Shown here one piece after another: positions 1 through 8,040 of a stretch of DNA of 36,799 nucleotides. The DNA lies in assembly GCA_027306925.1 (NCBI GenBank), contig DAHUXW010000019.1, forward strand, positions 1 to 36,799. Reading direction: 5' to 3'. This DNA is from Acidimicrobiaceae bacterium (GTDB lineage: Bacteria; Actinomycetota; Acidimicrobiia; Acidimicrobiales; Bog-793). Every line of letters begins with the position of its first letter. Positions within the stretch are counted from its first letter, which is position 1. A program made the translations under genes and the position numbers. A model generated the notes under the pieces. That model had not been told where the DNA came from, made no database searches, and saw only the letters and a list, made by a program, of their open reading frames with translations.

Positions 1-706
1 CCGCGAGGCCCGTCGGCGCGTAGATCTGAGCGGCAGTCGCGAGTCCGCCGTATCCCGAGTTTCCCCAGCCGTTGTGACCCGCGATGATGTAAGAATCCCC
101 CGCCACGGTCGACGCGAGTCCGTAGGCGCACGACGACGCGCAGCTCGTCGCGGCGATCATGAGCACGGCCCCGCTGCCGTAGTCGGAGACGAGCAGGTTC
201 CCCGAATGGTCGAGCACGAGCGACGACGGCTGATTGAGGGCAACGTCTGTCGCTGGCGTTCCGTTGCTCGGAACCCCCGCGGACCCGTTGCCCGCGATCG
301 TATAGATGTCGCCCGCAGTCATCGCGATTCCCCACTGTGTGTGGCTCGTCGCGGCAATCTCGCGCACTCGGTCGTTGGATACGTCGATGGCGTAGACGTT
401 GCCCGCCGCATCGACCATCAGCGCATCGGGTCGGTCCATGATCGCAGAAGTCGCCTGGCCGCCGTCTCCGGCGAACCCAGCCGCCTCGGTCGGTGACCCC
501 GCGATCGTGTAGATGTCCCCCGGCGTCGAGGGTGTCGCGCCGACCACGACGTGCGGGCGAATCGCCGAGGAGCTCGACAACGCGGGAACGACGACGAATA
601 CGAGCGGGAGCACCGCGACCGCAGCGACGGTCCACGCGAGCGGTCCGCGCCGTGGAGGGCGCAGGTGGAGCCGACGCGGACGGCGAGATCCGAGGCGTGA
701 CACCAT
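1..706 (-). CDS. NHL-like repeat, membrane-anchored surface protein (C-terminus beyond window)
   Basis: The 235 visible residues start with an Arg-rich segment and one hydrophobic stretch (about residues 24-45, LAWTVAAVAVLPLVFVVV), which reads as a signal anchor or uncleaved signal. At least three imperfect repeats follow from about residue 62. Each opens with GDIYTIAG or a variant, passes through a glycine-rich turn (GFAGDGGQAT) and ends in a D-x-x-GN-x-[YL] strand such as VDAAGNVYAID. This is the pattern of NHL-type beta-propellers, so an extracytoplasmic binding role is likely, but the ligand cannot be read. The ATG at 704-706 is preceded by a strong GGGAGGAG ribosome site. The gene runs off the left edge, so its length is unknown. 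Repeat class and start are clear; function is not. Confidence 0.8.
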   Translation of the reverse strand, partial: MVSRLGSRRPRRLHLRPPRRGPLAWTVAAVAVLPLVFVVVPALSSSSAIRPHVVVGATPSTPGDIYTIAGSPTEAAGFAGDGGQATSAIMDRPDALMVDAAGNVYAIDVSNDRVREIAATSHTQWGIAMTAGDIYTIAGNGSAGVPSNGTPATDVALNQPSSLVLDHSGNLLVSDYGSGAVLMIAATSCASSCAYGLASTVAGDSYIIAGHNGWGNSGYGGLATAAQIYAPTGLA

Positions 707-1646
707 GCGGGCTCCTCCCACACGTGCTCGCGAGCGCGAGCGACCAGCACCTATTGGAACTGCGTGCCTGCTGCGAGCCCGTCCGTCGAGCCCGGTGATC
801 GGTGCGACGCGTGGTCACACTCGGTGTGGCGGCTGCCGTGACGACGCTGTCGAGGCGTCCGTGGGACACTCTGTGCAACTACTGTGCGTGAGGGTACGAC
901 CACAGCATGTAGTCGTCAAGGGGTTTCTTCGCGCCCCACGCAAGAATCTCGTCCGCTGGCGCGCAGCCGCGCGATCCCAGATCACTTCCGTGCATTCGAA
1001 GCCGTAGCTCACGGTTATCTCTTCGCAGCACCTTCAACTTCGCGAGCTCAGCGCTCGCGAGCCCCGGACGGCCCCCACGCGCGCGGCAACTCGCTCCCGA
1101 CGCCGGGCCTGGCGGAGGATGTCCCGAGTTCCGTAGAACTTCGGTGGCGGCCCGATGACGTTCAGGCTGCGTCTTCCTCATTGTTGTAGTCGACCGGTGT
1201 GACACCTTCGGCGACGTAGGCATCGAGGGCGTTGCGAGCAAGTAAATCTCATCGTCGCCCGAAACTCGGACCGTTGGCTATTCGACGTCCCCCAGGCAAC
1301 ACGCACACTGGCGTTGTCCATTCCGCCGCTACCCGACGAACGCACGATGGTCCAGAATCTCGGTCGAGGCAGCGCTCCGGGCAGCGAACTATTGCGCAGC
1401 CACACGCCGGGCCGGTGGCACATGACGGCCTGGCCCCCGCCGCATCCCGTCGCCCGCTGGTGGTCCGCAGCGCCCTTTCTCGGTCCCCATCGCCGCGCGT
1501 ACGATCCGGCGACGATGCCCTATGCGATGGTCAACGACCCAGACTGAATTGTCTTGTACGACCACAGGTGACCGCGCGACAAGTGCTGCGCGTATCGCGC
1601 ACACGGCGCGGATGGCGCGCCAGCTCGAGCGATGTCTCGCTCGGCA
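707..1646. other. Non-coding or decayed stretch between the NHL protein and the AbiE module
   Basis: About 940 bases carry no intact gene that I can support. Short frames occur on both strands, but none has a convincing start, ribosome site and family resemblance together. The only recognisable piece is a fragment of an IS3-type OrfA on the minus strand (separate entry). The stretch is less biased in composition than its neighbours, which fits a graveyard of mobile DNA next to an integrase. Confidence 0.5.
996..1073 (-). mobile_element. IS3-family OrfA transposase relic
   Basis: One minus-strand frame here reads GGRPGLASAELAKLKVLRR followed by DNRELRLR. This matches the segment of IS3-family OrfA proteins linking the helix-turn-helix to the leucine zipper, usually (G-x-RPGL-T-x-EL-x-x-LKRLRREN-x-ELR). 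Family members then continue into a conserved EILKAASAFFA stretch, but this frame turns into unrelated sequence, and the upstream helix-turn-helix part is out of frame. It is therefore a short dead fragment, not a working element. No terminal inverted repeats or OrfB were seen. Confidence 0.55.
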
Positions 1647-2453
1647 CTACGGAATCAGCGACTTGATGCGAGGCCACACGATCGCGATCGCCTCGCGGTA
1701 CGGCGGTGCCTTGGGGAACAACTCCGGCACAACGACGTCATAGGTGTCACCCATGTCCCTGAGGTGTTCCTCGATACGGTCGATCCGGTTCGTCACCCCC
1801 TTCGCGACGAGCTCGAACTTCACCAGTGCGAGGCGCGCGATGTTCTCGTCCGACGTCGTCTCGCGCGCGAGCATCACCGCCAGGTCCGCGAGGTCGGTTG
1901 GTCGCAGCCGCTGGGCGATGGCCCGGATCTTCTCCGCGGCCATCTCATCCACCGACATGGTGAGAATCTCGAACTTCTCGTAGAAGGGATCGCCGATGAA
2001 CGCCGGCACCGGATCATCGACCACCCCCTCTCGGTAGCTGATCTCGACCTGCACCGAGCTGCTCGGGAAGGTCTCCCCGATGACCTGCACGCTGTCGAAG
2101 TCGAGGCTGCGGGCCGAGTCAGTTGCTGGCTCACCTGGCGAGAACCGGACGACGTTGCGGATGCTGGCCTCGCGGATCACTTCGGCGACCTCCTCGCCAT
2201 CGAGCTTGTGCTCGGGTGGTTCGTGACGCGTGGCGTCGGCGTCCTTGCTGAAACGGAGGAGTCCGTGGACGTGCCGCAGAACGAATCCGCCCTTGAAGAC
2301 CAACTGTCGTGGAAAGTGCACCGATAGCTGGCCCGCGAGCGTGATGAGCGCGAAGTCCCGGACGGCGACGTCCATGCCGCCCGGCATCGCCTCGAGCAGG
2401 TCGGTCAGCTCGTTGGCACCGCCCCACTGCCGGCGGGCTTCCTCGACGCTCAC
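1647..2453 (-). CDS. abiEii: AbiEii-family nucleotidyltransferase toxin
   Basis: This 268-residue protein is the toxin of a type IV toxin-antitoxin (abortive infection) pair. AbiEii proteins are DNA polymerase beta-fold nucleotidyltransferases; characterised relatives use NTPs and some modify tRNA. The core motif is visible as KGGFVLRHVHGLLRFSKDAD at residues 54-73, giving the GG-x9-11-DxD signature. A second acidic strand (VQVEISYREG, about 134-143) and the family's KIRAIAQRLRPTDLADL helix (about 175-191) follow. The GTG start at 2453 overlaps the antitoxin stop by four bases (GTGA), so the toxin is translationally coupled to the antitoxin made first. No motif is missing, so the toxin looks intact. 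The module lies between an integrase and an IS relic, which suggests cargo of the integrated element. Confidence 0.88.
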   Translation of the reverse strand: MSVEEARRQWGGANELTDLLEAMPGGMDVAVRDFALITLAGQLSVHFPRQLVFKGGFVLRHVHGLLRFSKDADATRHEPPEHKLDGEEVAEVIREASIRNVVRFSPGEPATDSARSLDFDSVQVIGETFPSSSVQVEISYREGVVDDPVPAFIGDPFYEKFEILTMSVDEMAAEKIRAIAQRLRPTDLADLAVMLARETTSDENIARLALVKFELVAKGVTNRIDRIEEHLRDMGDTYDVVVPELFPKAPPYREAIAIVWPRIKSLIP

Positions 2454-3319
2454 GCGATTGCCCTTTCCGGCTCAAGGATGGCATTGACCACAACCCGCCA
2501 GGTGCCATCAACCGGACCGTCAGCCGATCCACGGGGCCGCATCAGCACCGGCGCGCGGTTCTCGCCGATGAGACCTCGATAGGGCGCGGCTGCGTCAGCT
2601 CCGAAGAGGCGCTCAACCACGAAGCCGACGCGTCGAGCAGCGGACGGCGAGCGATAGCGAATCACCGTCTCGAGCAGGCGGTCCTTGAACCCCAGGTCCC
2701 GAGACGCTGCGAGGAGCAGTGCATCCAGCGCCTGTGTGAGGGAGACCGCGTATCGGGGATGGTTCAGCGCATCAACGATGGCCCGTTCCGGAACCGCGTA
2801 CTGCGGACGCACGTCTTCTTGCCACCCCCAGATGTTCGTCGGGTCCGTCAGCAGGAACGTCGCCGACTGCCCTCGGTATGAGAGCTTCTTGACGCGACCG
2901 GGGACGAGCACGATGACGCCAAAGAAATGCTGGTCGGTGAGTTCGTGGCGCTCGAGCGCTCGCCCGCCTGTGATGAGGTACGGCTGCGGCGCGACGGCAT
3001 CGACCAGGTCGGTCATATCGACTCCCAGCGAGCCGGTGGTATCGGGCAACACCAACAGGTCTTTGCGGACCGGCATGACTCGCTCCGCCCGGACCAGACG
3101 CTGGATTGCCTTCTGCGCCGCCTCGCGACTGCCGGTTCGCCTGGCGACTGCATCGAGGTCAGCCGACGGCACAGAGATGCCCCGGCGGCCAGCTTCCACA
3201 GCGGCGCGATGCATCTCACGCAGCACGCGGTCCTCAAGCTTCATGGCGTATATAGTAGCAGCCGAAAGGTCGGAATAGTACCTTTCATCGTTAAACTCGT
3301 ACAGGAAGATCGAGGCCAC
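2450..3319 (-). CDS. abiEi: AbiEi-family antitoxin and autorepressor
   Basis: This 289-residue frame precedes and overlaps AbiEii. The N-terminal winged helix-turn-helix reads REMHRAAVEAGRRGISVPSADLDAVARRTGS, and the C-terminal AbiEi-type domain contains PERAIVDALNHPRYAVSLTQALDAL. In studied AbiE systems this protein neutralises the toxin without stable binding and represses its own promoter through inverted repeats. Two starts compete. GTG at 3319 has a GGGAGGG site that overlaps the integrase stop, implying coupling to the integrase. ATG at 3244 has no ribosome site but a TACTAT -10-like element 8 bases upstream, which would give a leaderless message. The first 25 residues (before MKLEDRV) look non-homologous, so the ATG may serve autonomous expression. 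Family assignment is firm; the start is not. Confidence 0.85.
   Translation of the reverse strand: MASIFLYEFNDERYYSDLSAATIYAMKLEDRVLREMHRAAVEAGRRGISVPSADLDAVARRTGSREAAQKAIQRLVRAERVMPVRKDLLVLPDTTGSLGVDMTDLVDAVAPQPYLITGGRALERHELTDQHFFGVIVLVPGRVKKLSYRGQSATFLLTDPTNIWGWQEDVRPQYAVPERAIVDALNHPRYAVSLTQALDALLLAASRDLGFKDRLLETVIRYRSPSAARRVGFVVERLFGADAAAPYRGLIGENRAPVLMRPRGSADGPVDGTWRVVVNAILEPERAIA
3264..3286. promoter_or_regulatory. Inverted repeat, candidate AbiEi operator with leaderless promoter
   Basis: GAAAGGT (3264-3270) and ACCTTTC (3280-3286) form a perfect 7-bp inverted repeat spaced by 9 bases, in an unusually A/T-rich patch. It lies just upstream of a minus-strand TACTAT (3252-3257) and the ATG at 3244. 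AbiEi antitoxins are known to bind inverted repeats of about this total length in their own promoters, so this is a good operator candidate. It also lies inside the longer version of the abiEi reading frame. No convincing -35 was found. Confidence 0.45.
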
Positions 3320-3325
3320 CCCTCC

Positions 3326-4543
3326 CTACGCAGGAGCCGCTACCTCCGAGATGACGGCGGTGCGCTTCCGCCGGGAGGACCTCGACGCGCCCTTTGCGAT
3401 CTGCCTCGAAAGCGCCGACGCGATCGCGACGTCGCGCTCCCTCGTCGCGTGCTGGTAGATCAGCGCGACTCGCGGCGACGCCTGGCCCATCCGGTTCATG
3501 AGTTCCTTGGTGCTCGCCCCCGTCGCCGCGGCGAGCGTGTTGCCAGTATGGCGGAGATCATGAAAATGGAACCCAGGCATCCCCGCCGCCGCAGTGGCCT
3601 TGTTCCAGTTCCGGTAGAAGGTCTTGCCATGAAGCGGCTGGCCGAGCGTGCCGCAGAACACGAGGCCCTCCGGACCGGGGGCCGAGTAGGTCGACAGATG
3701 TGCCTCTACGTCGGGGATGATCGCTTGCGGGATGGCGACGGTGCGGACACCCGCGTCGGTCTTCGGTGGTCCGAGTACGAGTGTCCGGTCGGAGAGCTCT
3801 TGGTACTGCTCGACGACCTGCACGGTCCGATGCAACACGTCGAGCCGGTCACGGCGGAGCGCACGTAGCTCGCCGATGCGAAGACTGGTGAACGTCGCGG
3901 ACAATACGAGCGCGCGCGTCGAGGGGCCGATTGCATCGGCGATCGCGTACACTTGCTCGATCGTCGCGACCGGTCGCTCCGGTGTCCGCTCGGTCGATGC
4001 GCCCTTCACGACGCACGGGTTCCTCGGGATCAGCTCGTCCTCGACGGCAGTCGCGAGGATGGCGTGGAGGAGTCGGTAGCACTTCGCCACCGTCGCCGAT
4101 CCCGGCTTCTTCGCGCCGAGCATCGTCGCCCGCCACGTCCGCACCATCCCTGGCGTGATCTTCGATAGGTCGGTGTCACCGAGAACGGGATTGATGTGGA
4201 GGCGCAGGTTGATCTCGTGCTGCTCGCGGCTTCGCGGCCGGAGGTTCGGCTTGTCGTCGAGCCACTGCCTCGCGTAGGTCCGGAGACCGATGTTGCCGCG
4301 TTCGGGCGGGACCCACGTCCCTCGTTCGAAGTCGGCGCGCGTCGCTGCGAGAAAGGCGTCCGCGTCCCCCTTCGTCCGGTAGGTAGTGGGTGCTGCGCGC
4401 CAGATTTCGTCGACGCGATACCGCGCCTGCCAACGCCCGGACGGCAATTTCCGGGTGCTTCCCCACGGACTGCGAGACGTCTTCCCAGCCACGACCTTCA
4501 GGATCTCGCTGTGGCACGTAGGCGGCACGGCACCTCGTGGCAT
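3326..4543 (-). CDS. int: Tyrosine recombinase / phage-type integrase
   Basis: This 405-residue site-specific recombinase has an N-terminal arm-binding region (SGRWQARYRVDE, about 35-46), a SAM-like core-binding domain (about 85-170) and a catalytic domain. Visible catalytic residues are R222 (SLRIGELRAL), K261 (GPPKTDAGVR), H328 and R331 (HDLRHTGNT) and the nucleophile Y363 (ALIYQHAT). The usual GHSS histidine is Gln here (MGQAS, Q354), which could lower activity. The ATG at 4543 lies only 5 bases from the tRNA-Gly terminator stem. A GTG at 4492 (VAGKTSRSPWG) fits homologous N-termini better. The position just downstream of the tRNA 3' end is classic for an element that uses that tRNA as its attachment site. 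Its stop codon overlaps the antitoxin ribosome site. Confidence 0.9.
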   Translation of the reverse strand: MPRGAVPPTCHSEILKVVAGKTSRSPWGSTRKLPSGRWQARYRVDEIWRAAPTTYRTKGDADAFLAATRADFERGTWVPPERGNIGLRTYARQWLDDKPNLRPRSREQHEINLRLHINPVLGDTDLSKITPGMVRTWRATMLGAKKPGSATVAKCYRLLHAILATAVEDELIPRNPCVVKGASTERTPERPVATIEQVYAIADAIGPSTRALVLSATFTSLRIGELRALRRDRLDVLHRTVQVVEQYQELSDRTLVLGPPKTDAGVRTVAIPQAIIPDVEAHLSTYSAPGPEGLVFCGTLGQPLHGKTFYRNWNKATAAAGMPGFHFHDLRHTGNTLAAATGASTKELMNRMGQASPRVALIYQHATRERDVAIASALSRQIAKGASRSSRRKRTAVISEVAAPA

Positions 4544-4548
4544 AAAGA

Positions 4549-4572
4549 AAGGGGACCCTCTCGGGTCCCCTT
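4549..4572 (-). terminator. Rho-independent terminator of tRNA-Gly
   Basis: On the minus strand AAGGGGACCC, a GAGA loop and GGGTCCCCTT form a perfect 10-bp stem followed by TCTTT. It sits about 25 bases after the tRNA-Gly 3' end and directly before the integrase ATG, so it should end the tRNA transcript and limit read-through into the integrase. Confidence 0.8.
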
Positions 4573-4597
4573 CTAGGTCATCTAGCTGGTCTTTCTC

Positions 4598-4672
4598 TGG
4601 AGCGGACGACGGGATTCGAACCCGCGACCCTCACCTTGGCAAGGTGATGCTCTACCACTGAGCCACGTCCGC
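4598..4672 (-). tRNA. tRNA-Gly (anticodon GCC)
   Basis: The minus strand folds as a full cloverleaf. The 7-bp acceptor stem is GCGGACG with CGTCCGC, the D arm contains GTGGCTCAGTGGTAGAGC, the anticodon loop CTTGCCAAG gives GCC, and the T arm has GGTTCGAATCC. The CCA end is encoded (4598-4600). The integrase and toxin-antitoxin genes lie immediately beyond its 3' end, so this tRNA is the likely attB/attL site. I did not find a second copy of its 3' end to the left inside the window, so the far end of the element would be outside or eroded. Confidence 0.97.
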
Positions 4673-4683
4673 GTGACCACAGG

Positions 4684-4689
4684 ATCCTA
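4684..4689 (-). promoter_or_regulatory. Candidate -10 element of tRNA-Gly
   Basis: TAGGAT on the minus strand fits the actinobacterial TANNNT -10 pattern and is 11 bases upstream of the mature tRNA 5' end. No recognisable -35 is present at the expected distance, so this is only a weak call. Confidence 0.3.
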
Positions 4690-4747
4690 CCAAGCCCGCG
4701 CGCGCCGCGGCACACGGGCGGAACGGGCGGAACCGCGCCGGCCGCGG

Positions 4748-5209
4748 TCAGCGGCCGGTGTGGCCGAACCCTCCCGAGCCGCGCTCGCTCGGCGGGAGCT
4801 CGACGACCTCGACGAATGCAGCGTGCGCGTACGGTACGACGAGCAGCTGGGCGACCCGGTCGCCGCGGTGCACCTCGTAGTCGAGCTCCGGGTCGGTGTT
4901 CACGAGCAGGACCTGGATCTCGCCCCGGAACCCGGAGTCGACGAGCCCGGGGGCGTTCAGACAGGTCACGCCGTGCGTCGCGGCGAGCCCGCTCCTCGGC
5001 ACGACGAGGCCCGCGTACCCCGGCGGCAGCGCGAGCGTGACCCCGGTCGGGACGAGCGCGCGCCCCCCGCCCGCCGTGAGCACCGCGCCGACGCGGGCGA
5101 CGAGGTCGCCGCCCGCGTCGCCCGGACGTGCGTACCTGGGCGTCGACGACGCGCCGTCGACGAGCACGAAGGGAACCTCCGGCGCACCGGGAGGGCCGGG
5201 ATCGGTCAT
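4748..5209 (-). CDS. dut: dUTPase (dUTP diphosphatase)
   Basis: The enzyme hydrolyses dUTP to dUMP and pyrophosphate, keeping uracil out of DNA and feeding dTMP synthesis. The 153-residue length is typical of trimeric bacterial Dut. The conserved motifs appear in order: ARPGDAGGDL (about 28-37), PRSGLA (about 71-76), GLVDSGFRGEIQVLLVN with the catalytic-loop Asp (about 87-103), GDRVAQLLV (about 115-123) and the C-terminal P-loop-like RGSGGFGHTG (about 143-152). The ATG at 5207-5209 precedes MTDPGPPG. The gene is transcribed away from orn, with 72 bases between the starts. This is a confident housekeeping call. Confidence 0.96.
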   Translation of the reverse strand: MTDPGPPGAPEVPFVLVDGASSTPRYARPGDAGGDLVARVGAVLTAGGGRALVPTGVTLALPPGYAGLVVPRSGLAATHGVTCLNAPGLVDSGFRGEIQVLLVNTDPELDYEVHRGDRVAQLLVVPYAHAAFVEVVELPPSERGSGGFGHTGR

Positions 5210-5281
5210 GAGCGCACGGTACCGCCACGCGCACGGCGAGGCACTTCGTGGAACGCGCGCGACCACGGATAGCATCGCCGG

Positions 5282-5866
5282 ATGCTCGTGTGGATGGACC
5301 TCGAGATGACCGGGCTCGAGCCCGACCGGCACGTCGTGGTCGAGGTCGCGACACTCGTGACCGACGACGACCTGCATATCGTCGCCGAAGGGCCGGACGT
5401 CGTCGTCGCCGCGAGCGCCGAGCAGCTCACGGAGATGGACGACGTCGTGCGGCGCATGCACACGGCGAGCGGCCTGCTCGACGCGATCGCGACCTCGACC
5501 ACGACGGTCGAGGAGGCGAGCGCCATGACGCTCGAGTTCATCCGGGCCCACGTCCCCGAGCCCCGCCGGGTGCCGCTGTGCGGGAACTCGATCGGTGTCG
5601 ACCGCCGCTTCCTGCGCCACTACCTCCCCGCGGTGGACGAGCACCTGCACTACCGCTCGATCGACGTGTCGACCGTGAAGGAGCTGTGCAAGCGGTGGTA
5701 CCCGTCGCTGTACGGGCGTGCGCCGAGGAAGGCGGGCGCGCACCGTGCGCTCGGGGACATCCGCGAGAGCGTGGCGGAGCTCGCCTACTACCGGGACAAC
5801 TTCTTCCGCCTGCCCGGCACGCCGCTGCCGACGTCCGACGCCTCGCAGCCCGAGCCGGCTGGCTGA
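5282..5866 (+). CDS. orn: Oligoribonuclease (3'-5' exoribonuclease, DEDDh)
   Basis: Orn degrades the 2-5 nt RNAs left by other RNases and also cleaves pGpG from c-di-GMP turnover. The 194-residue protein has the full DEDDh set: D6 and E8 in WMDLEMTGL, D107 in GNSIGVDRRFL, H154 and D159 in HRALGDIRES. The acidic segment SIDVSTVKEL (about 126-135) is also typical. The C-terminal tail after residue 180 (Pro/Ser-rich) is not conserved. It diverges from dut with a short shared upstream region. Start at ATG 5282. Confidence 0.96.
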   Translation: MLVWMDLEMTGLEPDRHVVVEVATLVTDDDLHIVAEGPDVVVAASAEQLTEMDDVVRRMHTASGLLDAIATSTTTVEEASAMTLEFIRAHVPEPRRVPLCGNSIGVDRRFLRHYLPAVDEHLHYRSIDVSTVKELCKRWYPSLYGRAPRKAGAHRALGDIRESVAELAYYRDNFFRLPGTPLPTSDASQPEPAG

Positions 5867-5922
5867 CCGTTCCGGGGACCGCCGCGCTGGACCTGCGGCG
5901 CCGACACCGGCACAATCGGCCG

Positions 5923-7335
5923 ATGGCGCACCGCGCTCGCAGGCTCGCCCCGCTCCTCCTCGCGCTCGCGGGCGCGTCGGCCCTGCTCGCCGCTCCCCAG
6001 GCGGGCGCGGCGCGCGCGGCCACTGCGGCAACTGCGCGCGCGGCCGCGGCGCCCGGGATCTCCGGCCAGTGGACGACCTACGGGGGTAGCGCGTCCCGCA
6101 CGTCCGTCCAGCCCGTGAGCCCGCCGCTGCGCCCGCTGCGCGCCTGGTGGACCTCGCCCGGGCTCGACGGCCCCGTCTACGGCGAGCCGCTCGTCTTCGG
6201 CGACCTCGTGTACGTCGCGACCGAGGCCGACACGGTGTACGCGCTCCGGGCGTCGACCGGGCGCGTCGCCTGGGCTCGCCGGGTCGGCACACCCGCGCCC
6301 GCCTCCGCGCTGCCGTGCGGGGACATCTCCCCCGTGGTCGGCGTGACCTCGACGATGGTTGTCGACCCGGCCACCTCGACGCTCTACGCGTCCGCGGAGA
6401 CCTCGGTCGGGGGACACGTCCGTCACCTCCTCGTCGCGATCGACGCGCGCACCGGAGTGACGCTCTGGCGCCGCGACCTCGACCGTCCGGGATGGACCGC
6501 GGCCGCGCAGCTGCAGCGCGCCGCGCTCGCGCTCGACGCCGGCCGGGTGCTCGTGGGGTTCGGAGGCAACTACGGCGACTGCTCGAGCTACCACGGCTGG
6601 CTCCTCGGCGTCCCCGACCGCGGGACGGGTCCGATCCGCGCGTACGAGGTCCCGACCTCGCGGGAGGGCGCGATCTGGGCACCGTCGGGCGTCGCGGTCG
6701 ACGCCGCCGGTCACGTCTACCTCGCGACCGGCAACGGGTCCTCCTCGACCAGGTTCGATCACGGCGACAGCGTCATCGAGCTCTCGCCCGGCCTCCGGCT
6801 GCTCGGCTTCTTCGCGCCGCGGGACTGGTCGAGCCTCAACTCCTCGGACGCCGACCTCGGCTCCACGGGCCCGCTGCTGCTGCCCGGCGACCGGGTCGTC
6901 CAGATCGGCAAAGGGGCCGTCGCCTACCTGCTCGACGGCGCGCGGCTCGGCGGCATCGGCGGCGAGCGCGCGAGTCTCGACGCGTGCTTCGCGACCGGCG
7001 GCGGCGCGTACCTCGCGCCGTTCGCGTACCTGCCGTGCGTCCACGGTTCGCTCGAGGCCGTGCGGGTGACCGCGACGTCGATCCGGCCCGCGTGGACCGC
7101 GAACGCAGTGAACGGCTCGTCACCGACGATCGTCGGCGGGATCCTCTGGACGCTCGGCAACGCCGGCCGCCTGATCGGGACGACCGCCCGCGGCGGGCGC
7201 GTCGTGGTCGACGTCCCGGTCGTGCCCGTCGAGAACTACGAGGCCCCGGGTACCGGCGACGGGCTGCTCGTCGTCGCGGGGACGTCGAACGTGGAGGCCT
7301 TCGCAGGGCCGCGCGGGGTCCTGCTCCCCGGATAG
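5923..7335 (+). CDS. Secreted PQQ-type beta-propeller protein
   Basis: This 470-residue protein starts with MAHRARRLAPLLLALAGASALLAAP, a signal peptide with likely cleavage near the following Ala-rich segment. The body is a PQQ/quinoprotein-like propeller with repeated blades of the form V-x-G-DLVYVATEADTVYALRASTGRVAWARRVG (shown in parts near residues 85-125), LLVAIDARTGVTLWRRDL and HVYLATGNGSS. Trp-docking AxTG-x-x-W motifs are clear. Paired cysteines (for example PCGDIS, GDCSSYHG, DACFATG, LPCVHG) fit an exported, disulphide-stabilised fold. No dehydrogenase active-site motif is visible, so it is probably a structural or binding propeller and not an enzyme. The ATG at 5923 is the first good start after orn. 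Confidence 0.82.
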   Translation: MAHRARRLAPLLLALAGASALLAAPQAGAARAATAATARAAAAPGISGQWTTYGGSASRTSVQPVSPPLRPLRAWWTSPGLDGPVYGEPLVFGDLVYVATEADTVYALRASTGRVAWARRVGTPAPASALPCGDISPVVGVTSTMVVDPATSTLYASAETSVGGHVRHLLVAIDARTGVTLWRRDLDRPGWTAAAQLQRAALALDAGRVLVGFGGNYGDCSSYHGWLLGVPDRGTGPIRAYEVPTSREGAIWAPSGVAVDAAGHVYLATGNGSSSTRFDHGDSVIELSPGLRLLGFFAPRDWSSLNSSDADLGSTGPLLLPGDRVVQIGKGAVAYLLDGARLGGIGGERASLDACFATGGGAYLAPFAYLPCVHGSLEAVRVTATSIRPAWTANAVNGSSPTIVGGILWTLGNAGRLIGTTARGGRVVVDVPVVPVENYEAPGTGDGLLVVAGTSNVEAFAGPRGVLLPG

Positions 7336-7377
7336 GTCGAACGCGACGCGACCCCTGCCGCTCCTGCCGACCTACGA

Positions 7378-8040
7378 TTGACCCGCTTGGACATCGACCC
7401 GACGGGTGAAGTGACGGTCATGATCGTCGACGACCACGCGACGTTCGCCGACGCGCTCCGCCACGCCCTTCGGGCCGAGCCGGGCATCGAGGTCGTCGCC
7501 GTCGCGACCGACGCGGCGGGTGCGCGCCGGCTCGCCTTGCAGACGCGGCCGGCGGTCGCGCTCGTCGACCACCGGATCGGCGACGACGACGGCATCGAGC
7601 TCGTTCGGGAGCTCCACGGCGCGTTCCCCGACATGCAGCTCGTGATGCTCACCGCCACGACCGAGGAGTCGACGGTGCTCCACGCGCTCGAGGCGGGCTG
7701 CGCTGGCTACGTGCTCAAGGCATCGCCGCTCGAGACCGTCGTCGCGGCCGTGCGCTCGGCCGCGAGGGGCGACGCTGTCGTCCCGCCGGCGCTGCTCGCG
7801 CTCCTGTTGCCGCGGCTTCGAGAGACCGACCGGTCGCGGGGCCAGTCCGGCGCGCTCACCGAGCGCGAGCTCGACGTGCTCCGGCTGCTCGCCCGCGGCC
7901 GCGCGAACGCGGCCGTCGCGGTCGAGCTGTCGATCAGCGTGAACACGGTGCGAAACCACGTGCAGAACATCTTGACCAAGCTCGGCGCGCACTCGAAGCT
8001 CGAGGCCGTCGCGAAAGCACGCGAGTCAGGGCTGATCTGA
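7378..8040 (+). CDS. NarL/LuxR-family response regulator
   Basis: This is a two-component transcription factor of 220 residues. The receiver domain (about 13-130) has the acidic pair D18-D19 (MIVDDH), phospho-acceptor D64 (VALVDHRI), T92 (MLTATTEE) and K114 (YVLKAS). The C-terminal LuxR helix-turn-helix (about 158-220) reads LTERELDVLRLLARGRANAAVA with SVNTVRNHVQNILTKLG. The frame opens with TTG at 7378; GTG at 7411 or ATG at 7420 would still keep the whole receiver. The NarL-type kinase at 8673-10142 is the natural partner. The last 15 bases overlap the 3' end of the opposite-strand receiver gene. Confidence 0.92.
   Translation: MTRLDIDPTGEVTVMIVDDHATFADALRHALRAEPGIEVVAVATDAAGARRLALQTRPAVALVDHRIGDDDGIELVRELHGAFPDMQLVMLTATTEESTVLHALEAGCAGYVLKASPLETVVAAVRSAARGDAVVPPALLALLLPRLRETDRSRGQSGALTERELDVLRLLARGRANAAVAVELSISVNTVRNHVQNILTKLGAHSKLEAVAKARESGLI

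Noticed and set aside
4748-6682. Long minus-strand extension of the dUTPase frame
   Set aside because: Only the last 153 residues carry dUTPase motifs; the extension lies antisense to orn and the propeller gene.
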